A stretch of 64,000 nt of DNA from Lachnospiraceae bacterium (GCA_910576335.1 CAJTIU010000001.1:1-64000), one strand, 5' to 3'. Shown: positions 35,867-45,450, counted from the stretch's first letter. Translations and numbers: made by a program. Notes: generated from the sequence alone by a model not told the origin.

Positions 35867-36538
35867 TTATCCCATGTATTCTCCATTGTAGCTAACCAGA
35901 ACAGCGCTTTCCACACCCTCCATGTCTGCCAGCACATTCACAAAATCCGTGTCCGCATCCTTCAGCCGTATCTCCATATTAAGTTCTACGGCTCCTTTTC
36001 TTGCCGATTTACTCTTTATTGTAAGACGCTTTACCCTGTCATGGAGAAATTGCATGACTGCCTGCTCATTTTCGTGACTTTTACAGCTTACAACAACAAT
36101 ATAGGGGTTCAGATGAGATTTGGTATTTACAAATATGAGCAGTACGACTCCGATGAATACACTTCCCACGACCGCCAACAGAATAAATCCTGCCGCAAGT
36201 ACGATTCCTACTGCAATTGACCAGAATAAAAACGCAATATCAAGAGGCTCCTTAATGGCTGTCCGAAACCGGACAATGGACAGCGCACCGACCATACCAA
36301 GAGAAAGCACTACATTCGAGGTCACGGCAAGGATCACCACAGTTGTGATCATTGTCAGCACAACCAGAGTTACTCCAAAGCTCGAGGAATACATCACCCC
36401 CGTATAGGTTCTTTTATATACCAGAAAAATAAACATCCCCAGCCCAAACGCACACAGCAGCGCGATTATCGTGTCAAATACACTGATACTCGTAATATTC
36501 TCCAAGAATCCTGATTTAAAAATATCATTAAAAGTCAT
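35867..36538 (-). CDS. DUF4956 membrane protein
   Basis: A 223-residue protein with about four transmembrane helices (residues 18-135) containing the family motif LGMVGALSIVRFRTAIKEP. A cytoplasmic C-terminal ferredoxin-like domain follows. It is routinely encoded between a VTC-domain protein and a CotH kinase, as here. Its role is unknown, though a link to polyphosphate or exported phosphorylation is often suggested. It ends 16 bp before the CotH start. Confidence 0.88.
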   Translation of the reverse strand: MTFNDIFKSGFLENITSISVFDTIIALLCAFGLGMFIFLVYKRTYTGVMYSSSFGVTLVVLTMITTVVILAVTSNVVLSLGMVGALSIVRFRTAIKEPLDIAFLFWSIAVGIVLAAGFILLAVVGSVFIGVVLLIFVNTKSHLNPYIVVVSCKSHENEQAVMQFLHDRVKRLTIKSKSARKGAVELNMEIRLKDADTDFVNVLADMEGVESAVLVSYNGEYMG

Positions 36539-36599
36539 ACTCTTCTGTTTTTCCTTTCATTTTTGTCATTTATAACTGTTCGTGTAATGAGTGATCGCA

Positions 36600-37274
36600 T
36601 TAGCCGTAACTCCGGCATGCAGCATACTTTGAAAAGGCACAGGCGCGCCGTCCCGGGAGCCATATCGCGTCGCGGATGATATCCGGAAGGAATTCATCCC
36701 ACTTTACTTCCAGAATAACCGGCGAAAAGGCTGCCTCAATTGTTACGGATTCCATATTCAGAAAGTCTCTGCAGCAGATCCCGGTACGGATCTGGTAATC
36801 CAGCGTAATACGCACATTTCCCGGTGCGAAGACAAACGGCATACGCATATATTCTACGATTGTCTTCGGCAGAAGTCCTTTAGAGAGCATCTTCGAGTAC
36901 AGTTCAGCCTCCAGCTCCTGCCCTGATTCCAGTAGAGCCCCGTTGTCTCCTTTCAGGATCCTCCTTACTGTTTCCTCTGAAACAGTTACCGCTTCTTTGC
37001 TGCAAAGTCCATTATATTTACTCTTCTTTTCTAGCTGAATATGAGAAATATCATCATTATAATACCGGATGCGGAATTTTTCTCTCCGGTTCACACCATC
37101 AATTTTTTCTCTCAATGCCTGATCACTCAGATTATCAAAGTAAAGGCTCCGGACAAGGTAGCTTCCGTCCGGCTGCGCATGGACATCCGGCTTCGCCACT
37201 GCACGAAGCCTCTGTCTCAGTACAAGAAAATCCGAGTAATTAATCTCATGCTTCCATTCATGTCGGAATTTCAT
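36600..37274 (-). CDS. VTC-domain protein, polyphosphate polymerase-like
   Basis: About 224 residues from ATG 37274 with GGAGGG eight bases upstream. The VTC tunnel-domain features are present: RHEWKHEIN at the start, YLVRSLYFDN, RIRYYN, LEKKSKYNG and LEVKWDEFLP, supplying the basic and acidic residues that bind ATP and polyphosphate. Proteins of this family make polyphosphate in yeast; the bacterial ones are less well studied. First gene of the three-gene operon with DUF4956 and CotH. Confidence 0.88.
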   Translation of the reverse strand: MKFRHEWKHEINYSDFLVLRQRLRAVAKPDVHAQPDGSYLVRSLYFDNLSDQALREKIDGVNRREKFRIRYYNDDISHIQLEKKSKYNGLCSKEAVTVSEETVRRILKGDNGALLESGQELEAELYSKMLSKGLLPKTIVEYMRMPFVFAPGNVRITLDYQIRTGICCRDFLNMESVTIEAAFSPVILEVKWDEFLPDIIRDAIWLPGRRACAFSKYAACRSYG

Positions 37275-37458
37275 TCTTCTCTTCCCTCCTTTTTCCATCT
37301 ACCATACAGAAAAATTTTGTCAAAAATGTGGTAAAGCTGTGTCCTTTGTGTGATACTGCAAATGAAACAAGGAATTTTTCTCCAAAATAGATAATGAAAT
37401 TTCTCAGAAAAAGGGATATACTGAAAATAGATTCAGATTGTAAAGGAGATGTTTTAAA

Positions 37459-37977
37459 ATGAATGAAGTATTAAATAGTATTTACACTAGAAGAAGTATC
37501 CGCAAATTCACGGATGAAGCTGTTTCAAAGGAATTCATTGACGAGGTTGTAAAAGCCGGGACACATGCACCGAGCGGAAAGAACATGCAGACTTTCCGGT
37601 TCTTCATTATGCAGAATGCGGATTCTATCCTGGCACTTCAGGAGGTGGTAGGAAAGGGTATGGAAAATCCGTCTTATACTTTCTACGGGGCAAAGGCAAT
37701 GATTATTGTTACCTGCAATAAGGAGGATGTGAATGGTGTAGAGGATGGTTCCTGCGCACTGGAGAATATGATGCTTGCCGCACATTCCCTCGGCCTCGGA
37801 AGCTGTTGGATCAACCAGTTAAAATACTGCGGGGACAAGCCAGAGGTTGCTGCTTATCTTGATCAGATCGGGCTGCCCGAGGGACGCCGTGTAGTGGGTA
37901 TGCTGGCTCTTGGACATGCCGCTGAGGAAGGCACTGCACATCCAAGAAAAGAAGGACTTGTAACTTACCTTGATTAA
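37459..37977 (+). CDS. nitroreductase family protein
   Basis: A 172-residue FMN-dependent oxidoreductase-type protein: an N-terminal YTRRSIRKFTDEAV (phosphate-binding Arg residues), THAPSGKNMQ near 37, LENMMLAAHSLGLGSCWINQL near 100 and VVGMLALGHA. ATG 37459 follows AAAGGAGATG. Such enzymes reduce nitro compounds, quinones or flavins; the substrate is not known. Single gene, ended by the hairpin at 38018. Confidence 0.9.
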   Translation: MNEVLNSIYTRRSIRKFTDEAVSKEFIDEVVKAGTHAPSGKNMQTFRFFIMQNADSILALQEVVGKGMENPSYTFYGAKAMIIVTCNKEDVNGVEDGSCALENMMLAAHSLGLGSCWINQLKYCGDKPEVAAYLDQIGLPEGRRVVGMLALGHAAEEGTAHPRKEGLVTYLD

Positions 37978-38017
37978 TACTGCACTGCATGCAGAGTTAT
38001 GCCGCTTTGCGGCTGAC

Positions 38018-38056
38018 GAGATACTCATGGCAGATTTCATCTGCCATGAGTATCTC
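38018..38056. terminator. long perfect hairpin
   Basis: An 18-bp arm, GAGATACTCATGGCAGAT (38018-38035), and its exact complement (38039-38056) enclose a 3-base loop. It lies 41 bp after the nitroreductase stop. No T tract follows, so it may stabilise the transcript rather than end it. Confidence 0.55.
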
Positions 38057-38290
38057 TGTGTGCGGCTCTTATATAATCAAATACCTTTCTGAAAACAACA
38101 GGCGCCCTGGTATCTGTACATTCTCCTTATGGATTTATCACCTCTTTGAAATCAATCACAAGCTCCCCGTCGAAGACCCTTACCGGAATCTAATCTGAAA
38201 TCCCATAAATCACCGGGATAATATCTTCCCCTCCCTCTCTGATTTTAAGAACTGCAAAAAAAGAACCCGGATTCACCGAGTTCTCTTCTA

Positions 38291-38364
38291 CGTGGGCGAG
38301 AGGATTCGAACCCCCGACCTTCTGGTCCGTAGCCAGACGCTCTATCCAGCTGAGCTACGCCCAC
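38291..38364 (-). tRNA. tRNA-Arg (anticodon ACG)
   Basis: The 74-nt gene folds with a GTGGGCG/CGCCCAC acceptor stem, a GCTC/GAGC D-stem and an anticodon stem TCTGG/CCAGA around the loop CTACGGA (anticodon ACG). It has a GTTCGAATC T-loop. The CCA end is not encoded. The discriminator base is G. Confidence 0.97.
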
Positions 38365-38459
38365 ACAACATATGAAATATATGTCCCTTACAACAAAAAG
38401 TATTATAAGACATTTTTTTCTCCTTGTCAACTGTAAAATCCAAATATTCTTAATTTCTC

Positions 38460-38605
38460 GTTACTATTCACGGCCAAGGAGACCGCTCATAGTAACGATT
38501 CAGGGCGGCATTCCAAGTTTTGCTACGCAAAAACCGCCCCTCACTCCTGCATCATGTTCTTACGGAATGCGCAGTTCAGCGCATTCCTGACCTGTGAATA
38601 CTATA
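38460..38605 (-). repeat. 146-bp MITE-like repeat, copy 2
   Basis: This is the inverted counterpart of 22651-22796: GTTACTATTCACGG at the left end, CCTGTGAATACTAT at the right, AAGTTTTGCTACGCAAAA in the middle. Its right end supplies the last nine codons and the stop of the potD gene. Confidence 0.85.
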
Positions 38606-40138
38606 ATTTTTCCATACTAGTATAACGGAAGACATGATCAAAACAGCCGCAATCATCCATACCCATGCCGGGATATCGTGAATGTTGCAGCACCGGACAT
38701 TGATCCACATCTGATTAATGGCCTGGTTCTGCTCTTCATCGAAGCATACCATCAGCGCTGATCTTGCGATTGCCTCCTCTGAGGGATACTGCGCAAAGAG
38801 CTGCCGGTATACCTGGTCAGAGGGCGCCGTTATGACATAATCCTTTGTCTCATCCCCGTCCTCTGCGAAAAAATATCCCAGATCATAGTCTGTCACATCC
38901 TTGTCTCCGTCCTCTGCCCCGTAGCACCAGTTTGCATATTCAAAGATACGTCTGTCATCTCCGCCGGAAATCACAGAGGTATAGCCGATATAATACATAT
39001 TCCGGATCACATTATCCGCCCTGGAATTAAAGTTAATAAATGCCTCTGCCGCATGCTGTTTTGCCGGATCTTCCCTGATCCCGTCCTTCATCAGCACCCA
39101 TCCGTCAAAATATATATTCGTGGACTCCCTTGGCACGGCAAATTCCAGTGTAAAACCATCCTCATCCGCCTGGTCCATTGTGTAAACGCCGTCACCGGAC
39201 CACTGATAATTGGCAGCTACTTTTCCGGTAACCATATCTGCCTTTCCCGAATCACTTTCAAAGGAGTATGCATTATCCTTGACATCCTGAAGATAATCCT
39301 GTACCCTGGAAATCGTTTCCTTTGATGTATCATTCATCTCTTCTTCCAGTCTCTTCTGGTAATCTGGTGCATGAACAAACTGCTCATCCGTAAGCAGCTC
39401 TGATTTGATCGCACCTATTGCAGCAAAATAGGAATCCCTCACATTATCCTTTATTGTAATCTGTCTGTGGTATGCCGGGTCGCTTAAAATCTTCCAGCTT
39501 GACGCCGCCTCCTCGCTTACCAGCTCTGGATTATACACAATCCCTGTAATTCCCCACATGTAACCTGCCGCATAATCGCTCCAGGGTTTCCCGTCAATCT
39601 CATTGTTCTCGAACACAGAACGGATATAAGGAGACACCCCGTTTATATAGTAGTTATTTTTATCAGAGGAATCAAAGAATTCCTCTGTAAGCGGCATCAG
39701 ACGGTCCTCTGTAAGAAGCTTCATGATCATATATTCTGAAGGGCATACGAGATCATAGGTATCTCCCAGGGTGATCATATTATAGAGATCCTCATTCGTA
39801 CCAAATGTGGAGTATTCCACATGAACCCGGATCCCGTAGGTATCATAATACCATTTCTCGAAATCCTCCAGCATAGAATTTTCGCCGATCACATCACCGC
39901 TGTCCAGATCAATGGTTTCTTCCTCATCCCAGTCTCCCAGATCAATATATTCCTCCCAGTTACAGACACGTAAAGTAACTTCCTTCTCTTCCCTTCTGTC
40001 AGCTGCTGATACCTCCCCGGGAAGAGCCGGCGGCTCCTTTATAAGATCTGCTGCCCATGGTTGAAGAAAAGTTAAAAGCAGAGAAAACACGATCCCGGAT
40101 AACAGTCGTATGATTACATTTTTCCTTAATCCTCTCAC
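38576..40138 (-). CDS. potD: polyamine-binding protein, PotD type, with C-terminal membrane anchor
   Basis: About 520 residues from GTG 40138, which overlaps the potC stop in GTGA. It has an N-terminal signal sequence (IIRLLSGIVFSLLLTFLQPWA), then a PotD fold: LRVCNWEEYIDLG, FGTNEDLYNMI, YDLVCPSEYMI, DYAAGYMWGITGIVYNP and YFDGWVLMKDG. A predicted transmembrane helix (WVWMIAAVLIMSSVILVW) ends the protein, so it is anchored there rather than as a lipoprotein. The last residues, up to HRSGMR, are read from the 146-bp repeat. It delivers spermidine or putrescine to PotABC. Confidence 0.88.
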   Translation of the reverse strand: MRGLRKNVIIRLLSGIVFSLLLTFLQPWAADLIKEPPALPGEVSAADRREEKEVTLRVCNWEEYIDLGDWDEEETIDLDSGDVIGENSMLEDFEKWYYDTYGIRVHVEYSTFGTNEDLYNMITLGDTYDLVCPSEYMIMKLLTEDRLMPLTEEFFDSSDKNNYYINGVSPYIRSVFENNEIDGKPWSDYAAGYMWGITGIVYNPELVSEEAASSWKILSDPAYHRQITIKDNVRDSYFAAIGAIKSELLTDEQFVHAPDYQKRLEEEMNDTSKETISRVQDYLQDVKDNAYSFESDSGKADMVTGKVAANYQWSGDGVYTMDQADEDGFTLEFAVPRESTNIYFDGWVLMKDGIREDPAKQHAAEAFINFNSRADNVIRNMYYIGYTSVISGGDDRRIFEYANWCYGAEDGDKDVTDYDLGYFFAEDGDETKDYVITAPSDQVYRQLFAQYPSEEAIARSALMVCFDEEQNQAINQMWINVRCCNIHDIPAWVWMIAAVLIMSSVILVWKNYSIHRSGMR

Positions 40139-40944
40139 TGCCCTGCACCATTCCTTTCCTGCACATTTTTTCCGGCGCGGATATTCATGACAATTGTAAA
40201 TAAAACAACCAGTAGAAAAATGACTGTTGACAGCGCCCACAGTGCAGTCTTAATCGTTGTCTGTGCGCCTTTCGTTGCATTTACCACATAGGTACTGATG
40301 GTATCGAAGGTTGCCGGTTTTGTGTAGGTGGCGACAAAATAATCATCCAGAGACAGTGTGACCGCCAAAGCGAATCCAGAGACAATTCCAGGAAAAATCT
40401 GTGGAATCACAATCTTAACCAGAGCCGTTCCGGGTGTTGCCCCAAGGTCCAGCGCTGCCTCATAGATACTGGAATCCATCTGCTTAAGCTTTGGTATAAC
40501 CGACAGAAAGACAAAGGGAGCACACAGCGTCACATGCCCTGCCACCAATGGAATAAAAGTATCCTTGCTGACTCCCAGCACTACCACAAGAAGGATGCAG
40601 ATGGAAAACCCGGTTACAACATCTGCATTCACCACAGGCACCTGATTCATAGTATGAATGGCAGATGCCATTCCCTTTTTGGAATAAAATGCCCCAATCG
40701 CCCCCATGGTGCCAAGAATCGAAGCCAGGAATGCCGAACCGAGCGCCAGAACCACTGTGCCAAGAATCATCTTCACAAGCTCCGGCGTTGTAAAAAGCGT
40801 CACGTAATTATGAAAGGAAAATCCCCGTATCGCCCCGATATTGGCCGCATCCGTAAAGCTGTATACAGACAGGATTAAAATAGGCAGATACAAGAACAGC
40901 AGCACTAGAACAATCACCATGCTTCTCCATATCTTCTTTGTCAC
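40135..40944 (-). CDS. potC: polyamine ABC transporter permease PotC
   Basis: A 269-residue permease with six transmembrane helices and the cytoplasmic coupling motif YEAALDLGATPGTALVKIVIPQI (EAA loop, near residue 165). The N-terminal LPILILSVYSF is typical of PotC. It overlaps potD by 4 bp and potB by 4 bp, so translation is coupled. Confidence 0.93.
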   Translation of the reverse strand: MTKKIWRSMVIVLVLLFLYLPILILSVYSFTDAANIGAIRGFSFHNYVTLFTTPELVKMILGTVVLALGSAFLASILGTMGAIGAFYSKKGMASAIHTMNQVPVVNADVVTGFSICILLVVVLGVSKDTFIPLVAGHVTLCAPFVFLSVIPKLKQMDSSIYEAALDLGATPGTALVKIVIPQIFPGIVSGFALAVTLSLDDYFVATYTKPATFDTISTYVVNATKGAQTTIKTALWALSTVIFLLVVLFTIVMNIRAGKNVQERNGAGQ

Positions 40945-41735
40945 AGCAGCACTCCCCCTCTCGCGGTTTCCTCCTCATCTCCTCTGGTCAGCAGTGTAAA
41001 CAGGCAGACAATTCCCAGAAGGATCAGCGCAATCATAGATCCTCCATGCCAGTTGTAAGACGCAAAGTAGCTTCCGATCAGGCTTCCCATAATATAAGTA
41101 CTATTATAAAGCATATCAAGTACCACATAATTGGTCATGGCAGGCAGAAATACCATAGAAACCCCGCTGATGATTCCCGGGAGCGACAAAGGCAGTGTTA
41201 CCTTTAAAAATGCCTGAAGCTCCCCTGCCCCGAGATCCCTTGCCGCCTCCAGAAGCGCCCCGTCAAGCTTTGAGATGGTGGTATAGATCGGAAGGATCAT
41301 AAACGGAAGGAAATCATAGGTCATGCCAATGACCGTATTCAGGAAAGGATGGTATGCCAGATTCCCCTCAAGCCATGTAAGAAGCTCTTTTAATGCCGTA
41401 ATCCTAAGGGAAAAATTAATCCACATAGGCATAATAAAAAGCAACAGGATAACTGACTTCTCTTTCAAATGGCTAGTTGCCAGAACATATGCCACAGGAT
41501 ATGCAAGAAGCAGGCATACAGCTGTTGTAACCGCCGCAATGCCAAAGCTGTAGCACAGGGTTCCCAGCGTATTGGGATCAGAAAAGAAACCGGTCAGATT
41601 CTGAATCGTAATCTCTCCCTGCCCGTTGGTAAATGCATAATAGATCAGCACAAACAGGGGCGCCATCACAAAAAGCGCCAAAAAAATCATATAAGGAATC
41701 CCCAGACTTTTTCTGGACAATATCTTTTTCTGCAT
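40941..41735 (-). CDS. potB: polyamine ABC transporter permease PotB
   Basis: A 264-residue permease with six transmembrane helices and an EAA loop, LEAARDLGAGELQAFLKVTLPL, near residue 165. It pairs with PotC to form the channel. It begins 10 bp after potA. Confidence 0.93.
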   Translation of the reverse strand: MQKKILSRKSLGIPYMIFLALFVMAPLFVLIYYAFTNGQGEITIQNLTGFFSDPNTLGTLCYSFGIAAVTTAVCLLLAYPVAYVLATSHLKEKSVILLLFIMPMWINFSLRITALKELLTWLEGNLAYHPFLNTVIGMTYDFLPFMILPIYTTISKLDGALLEAARDLGAGELQAFLKVTLPLSLPGIISGVSMVFLPAMTNYVVLDMLYNSTYIMGSLIGSYFASYNWHGGSMIALILLGIVCLFTLLTRGDEEETARGGVLL

Positions 41736-41744
41736 GAGCCCCTC

Positions 41745-43184
41745 CTATTTCTTAACTGTAAATACCATCTTATCTACAGGCATTAGAAGACCCACCTGAT
41801 CCTCCATATTCCACAGATACTCATCATTTACCACGAAATCCTGCTCCAGGTCTGTATGAATCACATAGCTGTAATGATCGCCCTTGTAGATCAGATTACT
41901 GATATACCCCTGTACCAGGCCTTCCTCCTGCTCATCCGTCAGCTCAATGTCTGTAGGCTTGATGGAAATCTTGATTCTAAGCTTGTTCCTGTCAAGCTCA
42001 AGCCCATTTCCGTCAAGGAGCGTTCCGTCCTCTGTCAGCCTGCTGCCCTTTATAAGATCTGTGAGCTGCACATCAAGAACTTTCCCGTTATATTCCAGCT
42101 CGTAGTTTCTATTAATCTCCGCAGCAAAGATGTTCGTATGATCCTCTGCCAGCATAATATGGATATTGTCAGGCTCCACGTATATTCCAACCCGGTCTCC
42201 TGCTGCCGCAGAGTTTACAGACTGGGCGATTATCTCATTCTTGCCGGACTCAATGGTAATCTCATAGTGCATTCCCTTGAAGATCACAGAGGTTACAATT
42301 CCTCTGATCTTCCCCTGCCCCGGCTCTGTCAGCAGGACATCCTCCGGGCGCACTACTGCCGTAATATGAGTCCCCTCCTCAAAATCATCCACACAGGCAA
42401 ATTCCCCTCCGCAGAAGCGGGCCTTAAGCTTCCCAGTCATAATTCCATTGAAAATATTACTGTCCCCGATAAAGTCTGCCACAAAGGCATTGGCCGGCTC
42501 GTTATAGATATCCTCCGGCGTGCCGATCTGCTGCATCTTTCCTTCTGCCATGACCACGATCTTGTCTGACATAGTAAGTGCCTCTTCCTGGTCATGGGTA
42601 ACATAAATAAAGGTGATGCCAAGCTCTCTGTGCATCTCCTTAAGCTCCAGCTGCATCTCCTTACGCATCTTCAGGTCCAGAGCCCCCAGAGGCTCATCCA
42701 GAAGAAGGATCTGCGGTTCATTTACCACAGCCCTTGCAATAGCAACTCTCTGCTGCTGGCCTCCGGACAGGGTATCAATGCTTCTCTTCTCAAAGCCTTC
42801 AAGATCTACCAGCTCCAGGACTTTTTTTATCTTTTTGACAATAATATTCTCCGGCATCTTTTTCTGCCGCAGGCCGAAGGCAATGTTTTCATAAATATTC
42901 ATATGCGGAAATAAAGCATACCGCTGGAAGACTGTGTTAATGGGACGCTCATTCGGCGGAAGCTCTGTAATGGATGTTCCGTTCAGAAGAATATCTCCTT
43001 CTGTCGGAACGTCAAATCCGGCGATCATCCGCAGAGTCGTGGTCTTCCCGCATCCGGAGGGCCCGAGGAATGTAATGAATTCTCCCTTTTTTACCTCCAG
43101 GCTGAGATCTGAGACTGCGCTGAAGCCGTCCTTATAGGTCTTCGTGATATGCTTCAATTCAATAATATTTGTCTTCTGTTCCAT
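41745..43184 (-). CDS. potA: polyamine ABC transporter ATPase PotA with duplicated C-terminal domain
   Basis: About 479 residues from ATG 43184 behind GGGGGA. Walker A GPSGCGKTT near 38, Q-loop VFQRYALFPH, signature LSGGQQQR and Walker B LLLDEP are all normal. The protein is some 100 residues longer than usual PotA. The C-terminal regulatory domain seems to be present twice: VRPEDVLLTEPGQGKIRGIV then FKGMHYEI, and again KPTDIELTDEQEEGLVQGYI then YKGDHYSY. It energises PotB/PotC. Confidence 0.93.
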   Translation of the reverse strand: MEQKTNIIELKHITKTYKDGFSAVSDLSLEVKKGEFITFLGPSGCGKTTTLRMIAGFDVPTEGDILLNGTSITELPPNERPINTVFQRYALFPHMNIYENIAFGLRQKKMPENIIVKKIKKVLELVDLEGFEKRSIDTLSGGQQQRVAIARAVVNEPQILLLDEPLGALDLKMRKEMQLELKEMHRELGITFIYVTHDQEEALTMSDKIVVMAEGKMQQIGTPEDIYNEPANAFVADFIGDSNIFNGIMTGKLKARFCGGEFACVDDFEEGTHITAVVRPEDVLLTEPGQGKIRGIVTSVIFKGMHYEITIESGKNEIIAQSVNSAAAGDRVGIYVEPDNIHIMLAEDHTNIFAAEINRNYELEYNGKVLDVQLTDLIKGSRLTEDGTLLDGNGLELDRNKLRIKISIKPTDIELTDEQEEGLVQGYISNLIYKGDHYSYVIHTDLEQDFVVNDEYLWNMEDQVGLLMPVDKMVFTVKK

Positions 43185-43316
43185 GATTTCCCCCAATGAT
43201 CATAGTAAAAATGGCTACTTTTCGGTGTTTTTCGCGTCCCAAAGTCATGCTTTTTCATGCAAGCATGAAACGCATGACCTTTTGACGCTTGTATCATCTC
43301 ATGCTTTGGCATCCTC

Positions 43317-43874
43317 TTAAAATGTAGGCGGCGTACTGACCCAGATGAATTTAGCCGGTCTTGCTCCAGGATTCTCAATCTGGTGTCTGCGCTTCGCCGG
43401 GTAGTAAAAGCTCTCTCCTGCCTTAATACGATAAGTCTTATCTCCAAGATGAAGGAGGAGCCTTCCGGATATCAGATAACCGAATTCTTCTCCGTCATGC
43501 GGTTTATCCTCTTCTAAAGTCTGGTGAGGCTGTACGACTACCAGAAGCGGCTCCATCTGATACTTCTGTGCCGTGGGGACGATCCACTGGATGCTGTTTC
43601 CCGCATCGTCTAACTTCTCAAAGAAGCCCTGCTCTGAGTATACCACATGCTCTTCTTCGGTCTCTTTGAAAAAATCAGAAGCAGTTGTCCCCAGGCATTC
43701 GATCAGGTCTAACAGTGTCACGATGGACGGGGACACCTGCCCCCTCTCAAGCTGGGAGATGAATCCCTTCGTAAGCTCTGTGCGGTCTGCCAGCTCCTGC
43801 TGGGTCAGGCCGTTTCTGTTCCTTAGATCCTTAATCTTATTCCCGATGTGTTCATTCACATATTCAAGCTCCAT
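43317..43874 (-). CDS. XRE-cupin regulator of the polyamine operon
   Basis: About 185 residues from ATG 43874. An N-terminal XRE helix-turn-helix (IGNKIKDLRNRNGLTQQELA then TKGFISQLERG) is followed by a C-terminal cupin (HDGEEFGYLISGRLLLHLGD and FYYPAKRRHQIEN), the layout of PuuR-like polyamine regulators. It lies 130 bp upstream of potA in the same direction. That gap carries CATGC-rich inverted repeats that could be its operator or a processing site. Confidence 0.88.
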   Translation of the reverse strand: MELEYVNEHIGNKIKDLRNRNGLTQQELADRTELTKGFISQLERGQVSPSIVTLLDLIECLGTTASDFFKETEEEHVVYSEQGFFEKLDDAGNSIQWIVPTAQKYQMEPLLVVVQPHQTLEEDKPHDGEEFGYLISGRLLLHLGDKTYRIKAGESFYYPAKRRHQIENPGARPAKFIWVSTPPTF

Positions 43875-44029
43875 GAGATCATCTTCTCCTAAACCAAAAA
43901 TCATTTTTTACTAAACTTATGCACTAAGCTTATTATACTCTTAATAAACTCTTTGTCAAGTGATATGTTACTTGGCGGGCGTAAAAATGTAAAAAAAAAT
44001 AACAGTTCAGATACCTTCACTGTTACATG

Positions 44030-44085
44030 AAAAAATACAATCCTTATAGTTCATTTTGCTATAAGAATTGTATTCGTTTTATTTG
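44030..44085. repeat. 56-bp direct repeat with hairpin, left copy
   Basis: It has 55 of 56 bases in common with 45937-45992, in the same orientation. It contains the inverted repeat AATACAATCCTTATAG / CTATAAGAATTGTATT followed by T-rich sequence, like a terminator. A smaller TAACAGT/ACTGTTA hairpin precedes it (44000-44025). The rest of 43905-44165 holds no gene. Confidence 0.85.
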
Positions 44086-44165
44086 ATGCTTTTTAAATAT
44101 ATATCTTTGCAGAAGATCACTACCCGAAGACTGGTACTGAGGATTTTTCACTGTTGGAATGTCTG

Positions 44166-44866
44166 CTAAAAAATAATGCGAACTGTTTTATCCGCAACAA
44201 GCTGTTCAAACAATTCATTGTCTACTAATTCTGTAACTAATATGATTGAATGATCATCCTGCTCTTTACTATATGTAATCTTTCGCATATCTTTTCTATA
44301 ATCATCAATATCCTCTATACTCATTTTCCCGTCTTTTACAAGCTGACATAATATAGCATCATTACTCTTGCATGAAACAGGTACTGGTATTCTTGATGCA
44401 AATACATCCCTTAGATCCGCCTCAGCCTTTCTCTGAAACTCATATGTATCACGGTCCTGAGAATACACTGTCAATGTCTTGGTTTCCGGATAATACCATG
44501 ATACAATCTCAGCCAGAATTGTGATTGACACCTCACCAGCATTTTTCTTTTTGTCCTTCCAGTTGATAGCATCTCTTCTGAAATTGGCCATTCATTATAC
44601 AACTTTTCTATCCAATCCTTGTATGCATCCATATCAAGAGGATCCGTTTTTTCAACAAACCGGCGCAAATATCCTCTGACTCTTGCTAATTGGCGTGTGG
44701 ATGCAAGAACTATCTTATAAAGATTTCCCTCTTCATTATTAGTCAAATCTGAATAACTTCCTTCTTCGATACAATATATTGGATACCCTTGCTCAATTAA
44801 TTTCTGTACATAACCTGCTCTTCCTGGAGCATCATCTATTTCAGTTAATACCCATTGTGGAATCAA
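44166..44866 (-). pseudogene. third gene of the HTH/ImmA-IrrE module, frameshifted
   Basis: The N-terminal frame (TTG 44866; IPQWVLTEIDDAPGRAGYVQ onward) reads well to about TGRTKRK. The C-terminal frame resumes with KNAGEVSITILAEIVSWYYPE and ends VADKTVRIIF. The switch falls in two T5 runs on the plus strand (44542-44552). Joined, they give one protein of about 230 residues of unknown family. The combination of strand-helix units with scattered Asp residues (TVYSQDRDTYEF) recalls a PIN-like nuclease, but I cannot verify this. Either it has decayed or one base is missing from the assembly. Confidence 0.5.
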
Positions 44867-44868
44867 AA

Positions 44869-45443
44869 TTAAGTCATAATATTCTTCAAATACTCTTCAT
44901 TATCCTTGTGGTAATGAAGTTCTGGATTTGCAGCCTTTACCCTCTTTATTCTCTCTTGTAAAGAAGATGTATTAATGACATAAGAAGGAGTTACTAAACT
45001 ATCATCTAATCCCAACATTCTAAATCTATCTGGCAAATCCTCAAACTGCAGATCGAATACTTCCTTGATTCTGCTACAAAGCTTCTCGTTTTCACTTTTA
45101 ATAGCATACTCATAAAGTGAAACCAGTACTGCTTTATACGGTGCTTGAAATGCTGACATACAATAAAAGATTTTAGAAACAAAATCCATTTCTGGAAGTT
45201 CTGTAAATCTATCTACACCATTTAACAACATACATGCTGCAAAGCATTCAGCCTTTCTTTCTTCCAATGTATTGTCAGCTTCAATAAAATGATCAAACGA
45301 TACTTTGTCAAATATCAAATGATATATTTCATGCCATGCTGTAAAATATTGATTTGCTCTTGGCAGAGAAGTATTTACAACTGGAATAATCTTTCCATCT
45401 TTAACATATATTGCCCCACTCCAGAATTTCCACCGGACATCAT
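44869..45443 (-). pseudogene. ImmA/IrrE-type metallopeptidase, frameshifted near the start
   Basis: ATG 45443/45440 follows AAGGGG and reads MMSGGNSGV, then leaves frame at a C4 run (45414-45417, G4 on the coding strand). The next frame continues AIYVKDGKIIPVVNTSLPRANQYF, then WHEIYHLIFD with the zinc motif HEIYH, and EERKAECFAACMLL with the third acidic ligand. These are the hallmarks of ImmA/IrrE peptidases, which cut a partner HTH repressor. An HTH gene precedes it and an unknown gene follows. One inserted base would restore the frame. Confidence 0.65.
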
Positions 45444-45450
45444 GCGCCCC

